Assembly (NCBI GenBank): GCA_963712765.1 | Contig: CAVQIX010000003.1 | Location: 62,001 to 126,000, forward strand | Direction: 5' to 3' | Origin: CAXMST01 sp963712765 | GTDB lineage: Bacteria > Actinomycetota > Thermoleophilia > Solirubrobacterales > 70-9 | DNA length: 64,000 nucleotides | Part shown: positions 1 to 9,221 of the stretch, piece by piece | Numbering within the stretch: the stretch's first letter is position 1 | How the letters are laid out: each line of letters opens with the position of its first letter | Notes under the pieces: model-generated | Databases searched by the model: none | Told to the model about the DNA's origin: nothing | Seen by the model: the letters and a program-made list of their open reading frames with translations, nothing else | Translations under genes and position numbers: made by a program

Positions 1-1
1 G

Positions 2-1153
2 ATGTCCGACCCCTACGTCGGCAAGCTCACCTACTTCCGCGTCTACTCGGGCACGCTGGAGGCCGGCAGCCGGGTCCTCAACGTGACCTCGGGCAAGACC
101 GAGCGCATCGGCCGCCTGCTGATGATGCACGCCAACACCCGCGAGGAGATCGAGAAGTGCTACGCCGGTGACATCCTCGCCGGCGTCGGCCTCAAGCAGA
201 CCTCGACCGGCGACACCCTCGCCGCCCCCGACGCTCCGATCGTCCTCGAGGAGATCGAGTTCCCCGAGACCGTGATCGCGGTCGCGATCGAGCCGAAGAC
301 CAAGGCCGACCAGGAGAAGCTCGCCACCGCGCTGCAGCGCCTCGCCGAGGAGGACCCGACCTTCAAGGTCGAGACCGACGAGGAGACGGGCCAGACCCTG
401 ATCCACGGCATGGGCGAGCTCCACCTCGAGGTGCTCGTCGACCGGATGATGCGCGAGTTCAACGTCGAGGCCAACGTCGGCAAGCCGCAGGTCGCCTACC
501 GCGAGACGATCCGCGACGAGGCGAAGAAGGTCGATGCCCGCTTCGTGCGCCAGACCGGCGGCTCCGGCCAGTACGGCCACGTCGTCATCAACGTAGCCCC
601 GAACCCGGGCGAGGGCTTCGAGTTCGACTCCAAGATCAAGGGCGGGCGGATCCCGACCGAGTTCATCCCCTCGGTCGAGAAGGGGATCGTCGAGGCGCTC
701 GCTTCGGGGATCAAGGCCGGCTACCCGATGGTCGACGTCAAGGTCGAGCTGATCGACGGCTCATACCACGACGTCGATTCCTCCGAGATGGCCTTCAAGA
801 TCGCGGGCTCGATGGCGATCCAGGAAGGCACCAAGCGCGCCAAGCCGGTGCTGCTGGAGCCGATGATGGAGGTCGAGGTCGTCACCCCCGAGGAGTTCCT
901 CGGCGACGTCATCGGCGACCTCTCCAGGCGCCGCGGTCAGGTCGAGGGCCAGGAGCCGCGAGGCAACGCACTGGCGGTCAACGCTACGGTCCCCCTTAGC
1001 GAGATGTTCGGCTACGTCGGAGATCTCCGCAGTTCCACCCAGGGACGAGCCGCCTACACGATGCAGTTCTCCCGCTACGAAGAGGTCCCGGCCAACGTGG
1101 CCGAGGAGATCGTCGAGGCCAAGTCCGGCGAGCCCGCAAGGGCAAGCGCATAG
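2..1153 (+). CDS. fusA: Elongation factor G, C-terminal part (5' end outside window)
   Basis: The reading frame is open from the window edge, so this is the C-terminal 383 residues of the translocation GTPase EF-G. It begins inside domain II, where the conserved stretch 'DPYVGKLTYFRVYSGTL' is visible, and the ATG at position 2 is an internal Met. Domain III (HGMGELHLEV), domain IV (RETIRD, then GGSGQYGHV) and domain V (LEPMMEVEVVTPEEFLGDV) follow in order. The GTPase domain is missing because the window starts here. The gene ends 144 bp before tuf in the usual str-operon order. Confidence 0.97.
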   Translation: MSDPYVGKLTYFRVYSGTLEAGSRVLNVTSGKTERIGRLLMMHANTREEIEKCYAGDILAGVGLKQTSTGDTLAAPDAPIVLEEIEFPETVIAVAIEPKTKADQEKLATALQRLAEEDPTFKVETDEETGQTLIHGMGELHLEVLVDRMMREFNVEANVGKPQVAYRETIRDEAKKVDARFVRQTGGSGQYGHVVINVAPNPGEGFEFDSKIKGGRIPTEFIPSVEKGIVEALASGIKAGYPMVDVKVELIDGSYHDVDSSEMAFKIAGSMAIQEGTKRAKPVLLEPMMEVEVVTPEEFLGDVIGDLSRRRGQVEGQEPRGNALAVNATVPLSEMFGYVGDLRSSTQGRAAYTMQFSRYEEVPANVAEEIVEAKSGEPARASA

Positions 1154-1297
1154 CCCTCGCTACGAAGATTTGCCATATTCCCCGGGTTGCCCGGGCCACC
1201 CGGCCCAAACGGCACGCCCACTTTGAACACTAGAAACTGAACAAGACGTCAAAGACGTAACGATCGGGACGAGACCCGAGAGAGGAACACCAAAACA

Positions 1298-2485
<1,188 letters not shown>

Positions 2486-2492
2486 CGACCTG

Positions 2493-2518
2493 GGCCGGTC
2501 GCCCATCGGCGGCCGGCC
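2493..2518 (+). terminator. GC-rich hairpin after tuf (terminator or attenuator)
   Basis: An 11-bp stem (GGCCGGTCGCC with GGCGGCCGGCC, one G-U pair) closes a 4-base loop. It starts 7 bases after the tuf stop and is followed only by TTCTC, so the U-tract is short. Such tract-poor hairpins are common in actinobacteria. It separates the str genes from the S10 operon. Confidence 0.55.
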
Positions 2519-2727
2519 TTCTCGCGTCTCAGGCTCAGGGGAGCGGACGCGAGAGAACGCAAGACATACGACCGGGCGCTGTCCCAACCACCGGCCGAAC
2601 CGGACTCGGATTCAGGAGTCAAGGCGGCCGGGGCGGAATACCGCGCCCAAAGACCGAAACGAAAACATAGGAAGCGGGAGCCCACCCGGGCCCACCGAGA
2701 AGCGAGACAGAGGAAGCAAGGCAACAG

Positions 2728-3048
2728 GTGTCAGCGATCACCGCAAGCAAGATCAGAATTCGATTGAAGGCGTATGACCATGACGCCATCGATCGTGCAG
2801 CGGGCGAGATCGTCGAGACGGCCCAGCGCACCGGCGCGACCGTCTCGGGCCCCGTACCCCTGCCCACCTCCAAGAACGTCTACTGCGTGATCCGCTCGCC
2901 GTTCAAGGACAAGGACTCGCGCGAGCACTTCGAGATCCGCACCCACAAGCGGCTGATCGACATCAACGATCCGACCCCACGGACGATCGACGAGCTGCAG
3001 CGGATCGAGAACCTGCCCGCCGGCGTCGACGTGGAGATCAGGCTCTAG
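2728..3048 (+). CDS. rpsJ: 30S ribosomal protein S10
   Basis: The 106-residue protein carries the S10 landmarks KIRIRLKAYDHD, SGPVPLPT and REHFEIRTHKR. The start is GTG, with AGAGGA at 2709-2714 upstream. It is the first gene of the S10 operon. The 209 bp between the tuf hairpin and this start contain no other gene and should hold the operon promoter, but I could not choose one confidently. Confidence 0.97.
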   Translation: MSAITASKIRIRLKAYDHDAIDRAAGEIVETAQRTGATVSGPVPLPTSKNVYCVIRSPFKDKDSREHFEIRTHKRLIDINDPTPRTIDELQRIENLPAGVDVEIRL

Positions 3049-3055
3049 GTATCTG

Positions 3056-3673
3056 ATGCCCGCGATCCTCGGCAAGAAGCTGGGAATGACCCAGGTCTTC
3101 ACCGAAGACGGTGAGTCGGTGCCGGTGACGGTGATCGAGGCCGGCCCCTGCAAGGTGACCGCGGTCCGCACTCCCTCCGAGGACGGCTACGCGGCCGTCC
3201 AGCTCGCCTTCGGCGAGGTCCCCGAACGGAAGCTGACGAAGGCCGAGCTCGGCCACCTGAAGGCCGCCAAGGCGCCGCCGATGAAGCACCTGGTCGAGTT
3301 CCGCGATCTCGATCGCGAGAGCACGGTCGGTGACGAGGTCACGGTCGCCGAGTTCGAGGAAGGCGAGAAGGTCAAGGTCGCCGCGACCTCGATCGGCAAG
3401 GGCTTCCAGGGAACGATCAAGCGCCACAACTTCGGCCGAGGCCCGGTCAGCCACGGCTCCCACAACGTCCGCGCCCCCGGCTCGATCGGCGCCTCCGCCG
3501 ATCCCGCCCGCGTCTTCCCCGGCCAGAAGATGCCCGGCCGGATGGGCAACACTCGCGCCACCCAGCTCGGCGCCACCATCTTCAGGGTCGACTCCGAGCG
3601 CAACCTGCTGCTCGTCCGCGGCTCGGTCCCGGGCCCCAAGAGCGGCACCGTGGAGGTGCGCAGCGATGGCTGA
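3056..3673 (+). CDS. rplC: 50S ribosomal protein L3
   Basis: The 205-residue L3 contains GKKLGMTQVF at the N-terminus and the long central loop motif HGSHNVRAPGSIG. It starts 7 bases after rpsJ and overlaps rplD by 8 bases. Length and motifs are normal for bacterial L3, which helps form the peptidyl-transferase region. Confidence 0.98.
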   Translation: MPAILGKKLGMTQVFTEDGESVPVTVIEAGPCKVTAVRTPSEDGYAAVQLAFGEVPERKLTKAELGHLKAAKAPPMKHLVEFRDLDRESTVGDEVTVAEFEEGEKVKVAATSIGKGFQGTIKRHNFGRGPVSHGSHNVRAPGSIGASADPARVFPGQKMPGRMGNTRATQLGATIFRVDSERNLLLVRGSVPGPKSGTVEVRSDG

Positions 3674-4322
3674 TCCCAAGGCCACCACGATCGGCAAGCA
3701 GGCGAAGTCCGCGGTCCCCGAGGCCGTCTTCAGCGAGCCGTTCAACGAGTCGCTCGTGCATGAGACCGCGACGGCCGAGCTCAACGCCCGCCGCCAGGGC
3801 ACCCATTCATCCCTTACCAGGGGTGAGGTGGCGATGACCGGCGCCAAGGCCTGGAAGCAGAAGGGCACCGGCCGCGCACGTGCCGGCGCGCTCAGCGTCC
3901 CGCACCGCAAGGGTGGCGGCGCCGCCTTCGGGCCCAAGCCGCGGCACTACATCTCCAAGGTCAACCGCAAGGCCCGTCGCAAGGCGCTGCGCTCGGCGCT
4001 CAGCGTCCACGCCGCCCGCGACAGCCTCGCCGTGCTTCCCGCGGATACCTTCAGCGAGCCGAAGACCAAGCAGGCCGCCGAGGTGCTGGCGAAGTGGGGA
4101 GGGGCCTCCCCGACCCTGGTCGTCGTCACCGGCGATGAGGCCTCGGTCGCGATGAGCTTCCGCAACATCCCCCGGGTCGCGGTCGCGAGCGCCGAGGGCG
4201 TCGGGGTCGCCGAGATCGTCGGCGCCCGATCGATCGTGATCTCCGAGCCCTCGCTCGAGGTGCTCGAGCGACGTTCCGCCGCCGTGGTCCGCGGCAACGG
4301 CCCGGAAGAGGGCGATTCCTGA
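3666..4322 (+). CDS. rplD: 50S ribosomal protein L4
   Basis: The 218-residue L4 has the signature WKQKGTGRARAG in its exit-tunnel loop and the globular fold ending in LEVLERRSAAVV. The ATG lies inside the end of rplC (8-base overlap), with GGAGG at 3652-3656 placed 9 bases upstream, which fixes this start over upstream in-frame codons. The N-terminus has about 15 extra residues compared with short L4 proteins. Confidence 0.97.
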   Translation: MADPKATTIGKQAKSAVPEAVFSEPFNESLVHETATAELNARRQGTHSSLTRGEVAMTGAKAWKQKGTGRARAGALSVPHRKGGGAAFGPKPRHYISKVNRKARRKALRSALSVHAARDSLAVLPADTFSEPKTKQAAEVLAKWGGASPTLVVVTGDEASVAMSFRNIPRVAVASAEGVGVAEIVGARSIVISEPSLEVLERRSAAVVRGNGPEEGDS

Positions 4323-4615
4323 TGGACGTGCGCCAGATCATCGTCGAGCCCGTGATCTCGGAGAAGAGCTACGCCCTGATGGCTGAGGGCCGTTACACCT
4401 TCCGGGTCAACGACCGCGCCCACAAGACGCAGATCCGTCACGCGGTCGAGGAGATCTTCGGAGTCAGCGTGGTCGAGGTTCGCACCTCCCGCGTGCGCTC
4501 GAAGCCGAAGCGTCGCGGCCAACACAGCGGCCGGACGCGCGGCTGGAAGAAGGCGATCGTCCAGCTCGCGCCGGGCGAGAACATCGAGCTCTTCGAGGGC
4601 GCGGCCACGGAGTAG
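4322..4615 (+). CDS. rplW: 50S ribosomal protein L23
   Basis: The 97-residue L23 sits at the tunnel exit and binds SRP and trigger factor. Landmarks are EPVISEKSYALM, YTFRVNDRAHKTQI and the basic hairpin RSKPKRRG. The start ATG shares one base with the rplD stop (TGATG), so translation is coupled. Confidence 0.98.
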   Translation: MDVRQIIVEPVISEKSYALMAEGRYTFRVNDRAHKTQIRHAVEEIFGVSVVEVRTSRVRSKPKRRGQHSGRTRGWKKAIVQLAPGENIELFEGAATE

Positions 4616-4629
4616 ATGGGAACCGACTG

Positions 4630-5472
4630 ATGGCAATTAGAAAGACAAAGCCGACCAGCGCCGGACGCCGCTTCGCGACCTACCAGGATCGCGCCGAGCT
4701 GACGACCGACCGCCCGCACAAGTCCCTGACCAAGGGCAAGAAGTCGACCGGGGGCCGCAACGTCAACGGCCGCGTCACCGCGCGCCATCGCGGCGGCGGC
4801 GCCAAGCGCCGCTACCGCGAGATCGACTTCAAGCGGACCAAGGACGGCGTTCCCGGCAAGGTCGCGACGATCGAGTACGACCCGAACCGGACCTCCTACA
4901 TCGCCCTCATCCATTACGCCGACGGCGATAAGCGCTACATCCTTGCCCCTGCCGGAGTCTCGGTCGGGGACATGGTCGAGTCCGGTCCCGGCGCCGACAT
5001 CCGCGCCGGCAACGCGCTCCCGCTGACCAACATCCCGACCGGCACCACCGTCCACAGCGTCGAGCTCAAGCCCGGCCAGGGCGGTCGCATGGGCCGCGCA
5101 GCGGGGACCGCGATCCAGGTCGTCGCCAAGGAGGGCAACCGCGTCACCCTGCGGCTGCCCTCCTCGGAGATGCGGATGGTCGAGGGCAGCTGCCGCGCCA
5201 CGATCGGCACCCTCTCCAACGCCGAGCACCAGAACGTCGTCCTCGGAAAGGCCGGGCGCAGCCGTCACAAGGGCCGCCGCCCGCAGAGCCGCGGCGTGGC
5301 GATGAACCCGGTCGACCATCCGCACGGCGGCGGCGAGGCGCACCACACCCCCGGTGGCCACCCGGTCACCCCGTGGGGCAAGCCGACGCTCGGCTACCGG
5401 ACGCGGAAGAAGACCAAGCAGTCGAACGCGATGATCGTCCGCGGACGTCGCCGCGGGAAGAAGAAGAGGTAA
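4630..5472 (+). CDS. rplB: 50S ribosomal protein L2
   Basis: The 280-residue L2 has the motifs RHRGGGAKRRYR and, near the C-terminus, GVAMNPVDHPHGGGEA, which carries the conserved His important for peptidyl transfer. Length is normal for bacterial L2. It begins 14 bases after rplW. Confidence 0.98.
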   Translation: MAIRKTKPTSAGRRFATYQDRAELTTDRPHKSLTKGKKSTGGRNVNGRVTARHRGGGAKRRYREIDFKRTKDGVPGKVATIEYDPNRTSYIALIHYADGDKRYILAPAGVSVGDMVESGPGADIRAGNALPLTNIPTGTTVHSVELKPGQGGRMGRAAGTAIQVVAKEGNRVTLRLPSSEMRMVEGSCRATIGTLSNAEHQNVVLGKAGRSRHKGRRPQSRGVAMNPVDHPHGGGEAHHTPGGHPVTPWGKPTLGYRTRKKTKQSNAMIVRGRRRGKKKR

Positions 5473-5481
5473 CGCACAGCT

Positions 5482-5757
5482 ATGGGACGTTCGACCAAGA
5501 AGGGCCCCTACATCGAGGAGCGCCTGCTGGCGCGAGTCGAGGCGATGAACTCGTCGGGCGGCAAGCAGATGATCAAGACCTGGTCCCGCCGCTCCACCGT
5601 CTTCCCCGAGATGGTCGGCCACACGATCGCCGTCCACGACGGTCGCAAGCACGTGCCGGTCTTCGTCAGCGAGTCGATGGTCGGGCACAAGCTCGGCGAG
5701 TTCGCGCCGACCAGGACCTTCCGCGCCCACTCCGGCACCAAGAGGACCGAGGAGTAG
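5482..5757 (+). CDS. rpsS: 30S ribosomal protein S19
   Basis: The 91-residue S19 shows MGRSTKKGPYIEE, WSRRSTVFPEMVGHTIAVHDG and VGHKLGEFAPTRTF. A GAGG element at 5466-5469 overlaps the end of rplB and serves as the ribosome binding site. All landmarks are standard. Confidence 0.98.
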   Translation: MGRSTKKGPYIEERLLARVEAMNSSGGKQMIKTWSRRSTVFPEMVGHTIAVHDGRKHVPVFVSESMVGHKLGEFAPTRTFRAHSGTKRTEE

Positions 5758-5768
5758 ACGAGCTTCCA

Positions 5769-6137
5769 ATGGCCAAGACCGAGACAGATCTACCGCTCGT
5801 ACGCGCTTCGGCGCGCTACGTGCGCACGGCGCCCCGCAAGGTGCGGCTCGTCGCTGATCAGATCCGCGGCAAGGACGTCGAGGAGGCGCTGGCGCTGCTC
5901 CGATTCAGCCCCCGCGGCGCCTCGGTCACCCTGCGCAAGCTCGTCGAGTCGGCCGCCGCCAACGCCGAGAACAACCACGACCTCGATCCCGACGAGATGA
6001 AGATCGCCGAGATCTCCGTTGACGAGGGCCCGACGATGCGCCGCTATCGTCCCCGCGCCCGCGGCCGCGCCACGCCGATCAACAAGCGCACCTGCCACAT
6101 CAACGTGGCGCTCACCCCGACCCTGGAGGACGACTAG
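5769..6137 (+). CDS. rplV: 50S ribosomal protein L22
   Basis: The 122-residue L22 carries the motifs RYVRTAPRKVRLVADQIRG and MRRYRPRARGRA, the latter being the exit-tunnel hairpin. The frame stays open well upstream inside rplB and rpsS, but the ATG at 5769 begins the conserved N-terminus and has GAGGAG at 5749-5754 before it. Confidence 0.97.
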   Translation: MAKTETDLPLVRASARYVRTAPRKVRLVADQIRGKDVEEALALLRFSPRGASVTLRKLVESAAANAENNHDLDPDEMKIAEISVDEGPTMRRYRPRARGRATPINKRTCHINVALTPTLEDD

Positions 6138-6139
6138 CC

Positions 6140-7198
6140 ATGGGCCAGAAGATCAATCCCGAGGGCTTCAGGGTCGGCTACATCCACGACTGGAAGTCGA
6201 ACTGGTTCGACGCCCGTAACTTCTCTGACGCCCTGATCGAGGACGTCAAGATCCGCGAGCACATCGAGAACAAGCTCGCCCACGCGGGCCTCTCCGACAT
6301 CGAGATCAAGAAGCAGCGCGGCGAGGTGACGGTCGACATCCACACCGCCCGCCCGGGCATCGTGATCGGCAAGTCCGGATCCGAGGTCGACGCCCTGCGC
6401 AAGGAGCTGCACAAGCTCACCGGCAAGCCGGTCCGGGTCAACATCCGTGAGATCAAGCGCCCCGAGCTCGACGCGAAGCTGGTCGCCCAGTCGATCGCCG
6501 AGCAGCTCGAGAATCGCGTCGCCTTCCGGCGCGCGATGAAGCGCGCGCTGACCTCGGCGATGCGCTCCGGCGCCAAGGGGGTCAAGGTCCAGGTCTCCGG
6601 CCGTCTCGGCGGCGCTGAGATGGCGCGGACCGAGGGCTACTCCGACGGCCGCGTGCCGCTGCACACCCTGCGCGCCGACATCGACTACGGCTTCGTCGAG
6701 GCGAAGACCACCACCGGCCGGATCGGCGTCAAGTGCTGGATCAACAAGGGCGAGGTCATGCCTGAGGGCTTCGGCTCCGGCCCCGACGAGGAGCTCGGCC
6801 CCCGCGTGCGCCGGCCCGGCGCAGGCCGCGGCGGCAACCGCCCCGGCCCCGGCGGCGGTGGCCCCGGCGGCGGCGGACGGCCCGGCGGCGGACGGCCCGG
6901 CGGCGGTTCCCCCCGGTCCCCCAAGCCCGATGCCAAACCTGCTCCGGCCAGTACGCCCAAGCCTGCGGCCGCCCCGACTGAGGCAGCCAAGCCCGCCGAG
7001 GCACCCGCGGCTCCGGCTCCGGCTCCGGCCGAGGCAGCCAAGCCCGCCGAGGCACCCGCGGCTCCGGCGCCGGCCGCCCCGACTGAGGCAGCCAAGCCCG
7101 CCGAGGCACCCGCGGCTCCGGCGCCGGCCGCCGAGCCGGCGAGCGACGCCGCCCCAGCCGAGACCCCCGAGGCCAACGAGCCCGGAGGTGATTCCTGA
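6140..7198 (+). CDS. rpsC: 30S ribosomal protein S3 with long Gly/Ala/Pro tail
   Basis: Residues 1 to about 208 are a normal S3: MGQKINPEGFRVGYI, the KH GxxG loop in GIVIGKSGSEV, and the C-terminal half with SGRLGGAEMARTEGY and GVKCWINKGE. Residues 209-352 form a 144-residue tail, first Gly/Arg/Pro-rich and then an Ala/Pro/Glu/Lys repeat. The tail is encoded partly by three identical 37-bp DNA units. S3 proteins are usually about 210-280 residues, so this is unusually long. The tail is probably disordered and solvent-exposed. The gene overlaps rplP by one base. Confidence 0.96.
   Translation: MGQKINPEGFRVGYIHDWKSNWFDARNFSDALIEDVKIREHIENKLAHAGLSDIEIKKQRGEVTVDIHTARPGIVIGKSGSEVDALRKELHKLTGKPVRVNIREIKRPELDAKLVAQSIAEQLENRVAFRRAMKRALTSAMRSGAKGVKVQVSGRLGGAEMARTEGYSDGRVPLHTLRADIDYGFVEAKTTTGRIGVKCWINKGEVMPEGFGSGPDEELGPRVRRPGAGRGGNRPGPGGGGPGGGGRPGGGRPGGGSPRSPKPDAKPAPASTPKPAAAPTEAAKPAEAPAAPAPAPAEAAKPAEAPAAPAPAAPTEAAKPAEAPAAPAPAAEPASDAAPAETPEANEPGGDS
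6980..7121 (+). repeat. Three identical 37-bp units in the rpsC tail
   Basis: The unit beginning GAGGCAGCCAAGCCCGCC occurs at 6980-7016, 7031-7067 and 7085-7121, with start-to-start distances of 51 and 54 bp, both multiples of three. It encodes an Ala/Pro/Glu/Lys-rich peptide in the S3 tail. The exact DNA identity points to recent duplication or slippage. Confidence 0.9.
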
Positions 7199-7614
7199 TG
7201 CTGATGCCGAAGCGGGTCAAGCACCGCAAGCAGCATCGCGGTCGCATGCGCGGCTACAGCAAGGGCGGCACTTCGGTCGAGTTCGGCGAGTACGGCCTGA
7301 AGGCGCTCGGGCGCGGTTGGGTCACGAACCGCCAGATCGAGGCTGCCCGCGTGGCGATGACCCGCAAGATCAAGCGCGGCGGCAAGGTCTGGATCAACAT
7401 CTTTCCCGACAAGCCCTACACCAAGAAGCCGGCCGAGACCCGGATGGGATCCGGCAAGGGCAACCCCGAGGGATGGGTCGCGGTCGTCAAGCCCGGACGG
7501 ATCATGTTCGAGCTCTCCGGCGTCGACGAGGAGCTCGCCCGCGAGGCGATGGAGCTCGCCGGCCACAAGCTTCCGATCAAGACCAAGTTCATCCGCAAGG
7601 GGGTCTCGTCGTGA
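7198..7614 (+). CDS. rplP: 50S ribosomal protein L16
   Basis: The 138-residue L16 begins MLMPKRVKHRKQHRG, the family's normal N-terminus, and contains GEYGLKALGRGWVTNRQIEAAR and GSGKGNPEGWVAVVKPG. The ATG shares one base with the rpsC stop. Its end overlaps rpmC by 4 bases. Confidence 0.98.
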   Translation: MLMPKRVKHRKQHRGRMRGYSKGGTSVEFGEYGLKALGRGWVTNRQIEAARVAMTRKIKRGGKVWINIFPDKPYTKKPAETRMGSGKGNPEGWVAVVKPGRIMFELSGVDEELAREAMELAGHKLPIKTKFIRKGVSS

Positions 7615-7823
7615 AGTCAACGGAGGCGCACGCGCTCGGCGACAACGAGCTGGTCGAGAAGCTCAAGGACGCTCGCGAGGAGTCATTCAACCTTCGCCTC
7701 AAGCACGCGACCGGCGAGCTCGAGAACACCTCACGGCTTACCTACAGCCGCCGCGACGTCGCGAAGCTGCTGACGATCGCCCGCGAGCGGGGGATCGACC
7801 TCGACAAGGAACTGAAGGACTGA
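7611..7823 (+). CDS. rpmC: 50S ribosomal protein L29
   Basis: The 70-residue L29 starts at GTG 7611 in a GTGA overlap with the rplP stop. Conserved helices read DNELVEKLKDAREE and NLRLKHATGELEN. The open frame extends further upstream, but only this start gives an L29-like N-terminus and coupled translation. Confidence 0.95.
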   Translation: MKSTEAHALGDNELVEKLKDAREESFNLRLKHATGELENTSRLTYSRRDVAKLLTIARERGIDLDKELKD

Positions 7824-7830
7824 GATAGCG

Positions 7831-8433
7831 ATGGCAGACGAAGAGAACAAGGAAGAGGTCGAGGCAGCAGCGGAGGAGGAGGCAGCCCCCGAGGCAGCCG
7901 AAGAGGCCCCTGCGCCCGAAGCCCAGGCCGAGAAGGCCCCGAAGCCTCCCGCCGCGCCCGCCGGCGACGACGATGACGCCGGTCCGGTCGGTCCCAAGCA
8001 GCGCCGCAAGCGCTCGCGCTCCGAGCACACCGGCGAGCCGGCTGAGCCGCGCTCCGGCGAGGAGCGCGCCGCCGCGCGCGCCGCCGCGCGCAAGCAGAAG
8101 GCAGCCCAGCGCTCCCGCTACCGGGCCGCCCGGCGGGCCAAGAAGGGCGAGCCGAAGACCGGCACCCCGCCGGCCGAGCGCGATCCCGGGACCCAGAAGG
8201 TGCGCCAGGGCATCGTCACCTCGGCCAAGGCCGACAAGACGATCACCGTCAAGGTCGAGAGCGCGACTCGCCACCCCGCTTACGAGAAGATCATCCGCCG
8301 CTCGAGGTCGCTGCACGCGCACGACGAGAACAACGAGGCCGGCGCCGGCGACACCGTCCGCGTGATCGAGACCCGGCCGATGTCGAGGAGCAAGCGCTGG
8401 CGCCTGGTCGAGGTAGTGGAGAAGGCACGGTAG
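7831..8433 (+). CDS. rpsQ: 30S ribosomal protein S17 with 120-residue N-terminal extension
   Basis: The S17 OB-fold core lies at residues ~122-200: QGIVTSAKADKTITV, HPAYEKIIRRS and the C-terminal RLVEVVEKAR. S17 is normally ~85 residues. Here residues 1-55 are strongly acidic and Ala/Pro-rich, and residues 56-110 are Arg/Lys-rich with several AAR and RR runs. The ATG at 7831 has AAGGA at 7815-7819 (11-base gap) and follows rpmC closely. No alternative start with a better binding site was found near the core, so I take the extension as real. Confidence 0.9.
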   Translation: MADEENKEEVEAAAEEEAAPEAAEEAPAPEAQAEKAPKPPAAPAGDDDDAGPVGPKQRRKRSRSEHTGEPAEPRSGEERAAARAAARKQKAAQRSRYRAARRAKKGEPKTGTPPAERDPGTQKVRQGIVTSAKADKTITVKVESATRHPAYEKIIRRSRSLHAHDENNEAGAGDTVRVIETRPMSRSKRWRLVEVVEKAR

Positions 8434-8435
8434 CG

Positions 8436-8495
8436 ATGACTACTCCCCCCACAGCACGACTCAGCCGCACCGCGGCTGACGGAGGCATCGCGTGA
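8436..8495 (+). CDS. Possible 19-residue leader peptide coupling rpsQ to rplN
   Basis: A short ORF (ATG 8436, TGA 8493-8495, peptide MTTPPTARLSRTAADGGIA) begins two bases after the rpsQ stop and ends in a GTGA overlap with the rplN start. A purine-rich GGAGAAGG lies about 10 bases upstream. It spans the only sizeable gap between rpsQ and rplN and contains the hairpin described at 8461-8479. I recognise no family. It may simply be a device to carry ribosomes across the gap, or chance. Confidence 0.3.
   Translation: MTTPPTARLSRTAADGGIA
8461..8479 (+). promoter_or_regulatory. 8-bp hairpin just upstream of the rplN ribosome binding site
   Basis: TCAGCCGC and GCGGCTGA form a perfect 8-bp stem with a 3-base ACC loop, one base before the GGAGG (8481-8485) of rplN. 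No U-tract follows, so a role in translation or RNA processing at the S10/spc boundary is more likely than termination. Confidence 0.4.
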
Positions 8496-8860
8496 TTCAG
8501 CAGGAATCCAGACTGAAGGTCGCCGACAACTCCGGCGCCCGCGAGATCCTCTGCATCCGCGTCAAGGGCGGGCACCATCGCCGCTACGCGAGCGTCGGCG
8601 ACGTGATCACCGCCACCGTCAAGCAGGCGATCCCCAACGCCGGCGTCAAGAAGGGCGAGGTCGTGCAGGCCGTGGTCGTACGCACGGTGAAGAAGCTGGG
8701 CCGCTCCGACGGCACCTACATCAGCTTCGACGAGAACGCTGCCGTGCTGATCGACCCCCAGAACAACCCCCGCGGGACCCGCATCTTCGGCCCCGTCGCC
8801 CGCGAGCTCCGCGATCGCAACTTCATGAAGATCATCTCGCTCGCCCCGGAGGTGCTGTAG
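8492..8860 (+). CDS. rplN: 50S ribosomal protein L14
   Basis: The 122-residue L14 shows MIQQESRLKVADNSGAREI, the G-G-x-x-R-R-Y-A-x-x-G-D signature, and GTRIFGPVARELRD. It starts at GTG with GGAGG 6 bases upstream. In E. coli this gene opens the spc operon, and here the 58-bp gap before it is unusually structured. Confidence 0.98.
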   Translation: MIQQESRLKVADNSGAREILCIRVKGGHHRRYASVGDVITATVKQAIPNAGVKKGEVVQAVVVRTVKKLGRSDGTYISFDENAAVLIDPQNNPRGTRIFGPVARELRDRNFMKIISLAPEVL

Positions 8861-8862
8861 CG

Positions 8863-9201
8863 ATGGCGAAGTCAATGCGCATCAAGACCGACGATACCGT
8901 CGTGATCACCGCCGGCAAGGACAAGGGCAAGAGCGGCCGCGTGGTCCGCGTCGATCCGAAGCGACGGAAGGTCTTCGTCGAAGGCCTTAACATCGTCAAG
9001 AAGCATCAGCGCCCGCGCTCGATGGACTCCCAGAAGCAGGGAGCCCAGGGGGGAATCATCGAGAAGGAAGGGCCTGTGGACGTATCCAACGTCCAGCTCC
9101 TCGACCCGACCGACAACAAGCCGACCCGAGTCGGCGTGACCGTGAGCGAGGACGGCTCCCGGGTTCGCGTCTCCAAGCGCACCGGCAAGCCGATCGACTG
9201 A
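8863..9201 (+). CDS. rplX: 50S ribosomal protein L24
   Basis: The 112-residue L24 contains the KOW motif VITAGKDKGKSGRVVRV and GLNIVKKHQRP. GGAGG at 8848-8852 lies 10 bases before the ATG, and the start is two bases after the rplN stop. This is a standard member of the family. Confidence 0.98.
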   Translation: MAKSMRIKTDDTVVITAGKDKGKSGRVVRVDPKRRKVFVEGLNIVKKHQRPRSMDSQKQGAQGGIIEKEGPVDVSNVQLLDPTDNKPTRVGVTVSEDGSRVRVSKRTGKPID

Positions 9202-9221
9202 GCACGGAACTGGAACCAGCC

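Noticed and set aside
2..4. ATG at the window edge as the start of fusA
   Set aside because: The sequence begins in the middle of EF-G domain II; it is an internal Met.
1154..1297. Promoter for tuf in the fusA-tuf gap
   Set aside because: TTGAAC (1223-1228) has no matching -10 at 16-19 bp; tuf can be read from the upstream operon.
6980..7121. Repeat units considered as a CRISPR array
   Set aside because: In-frame repeats with 14-17 bp spacers inside rpsC; no unique spacers of CRISPR length and no cas genes.
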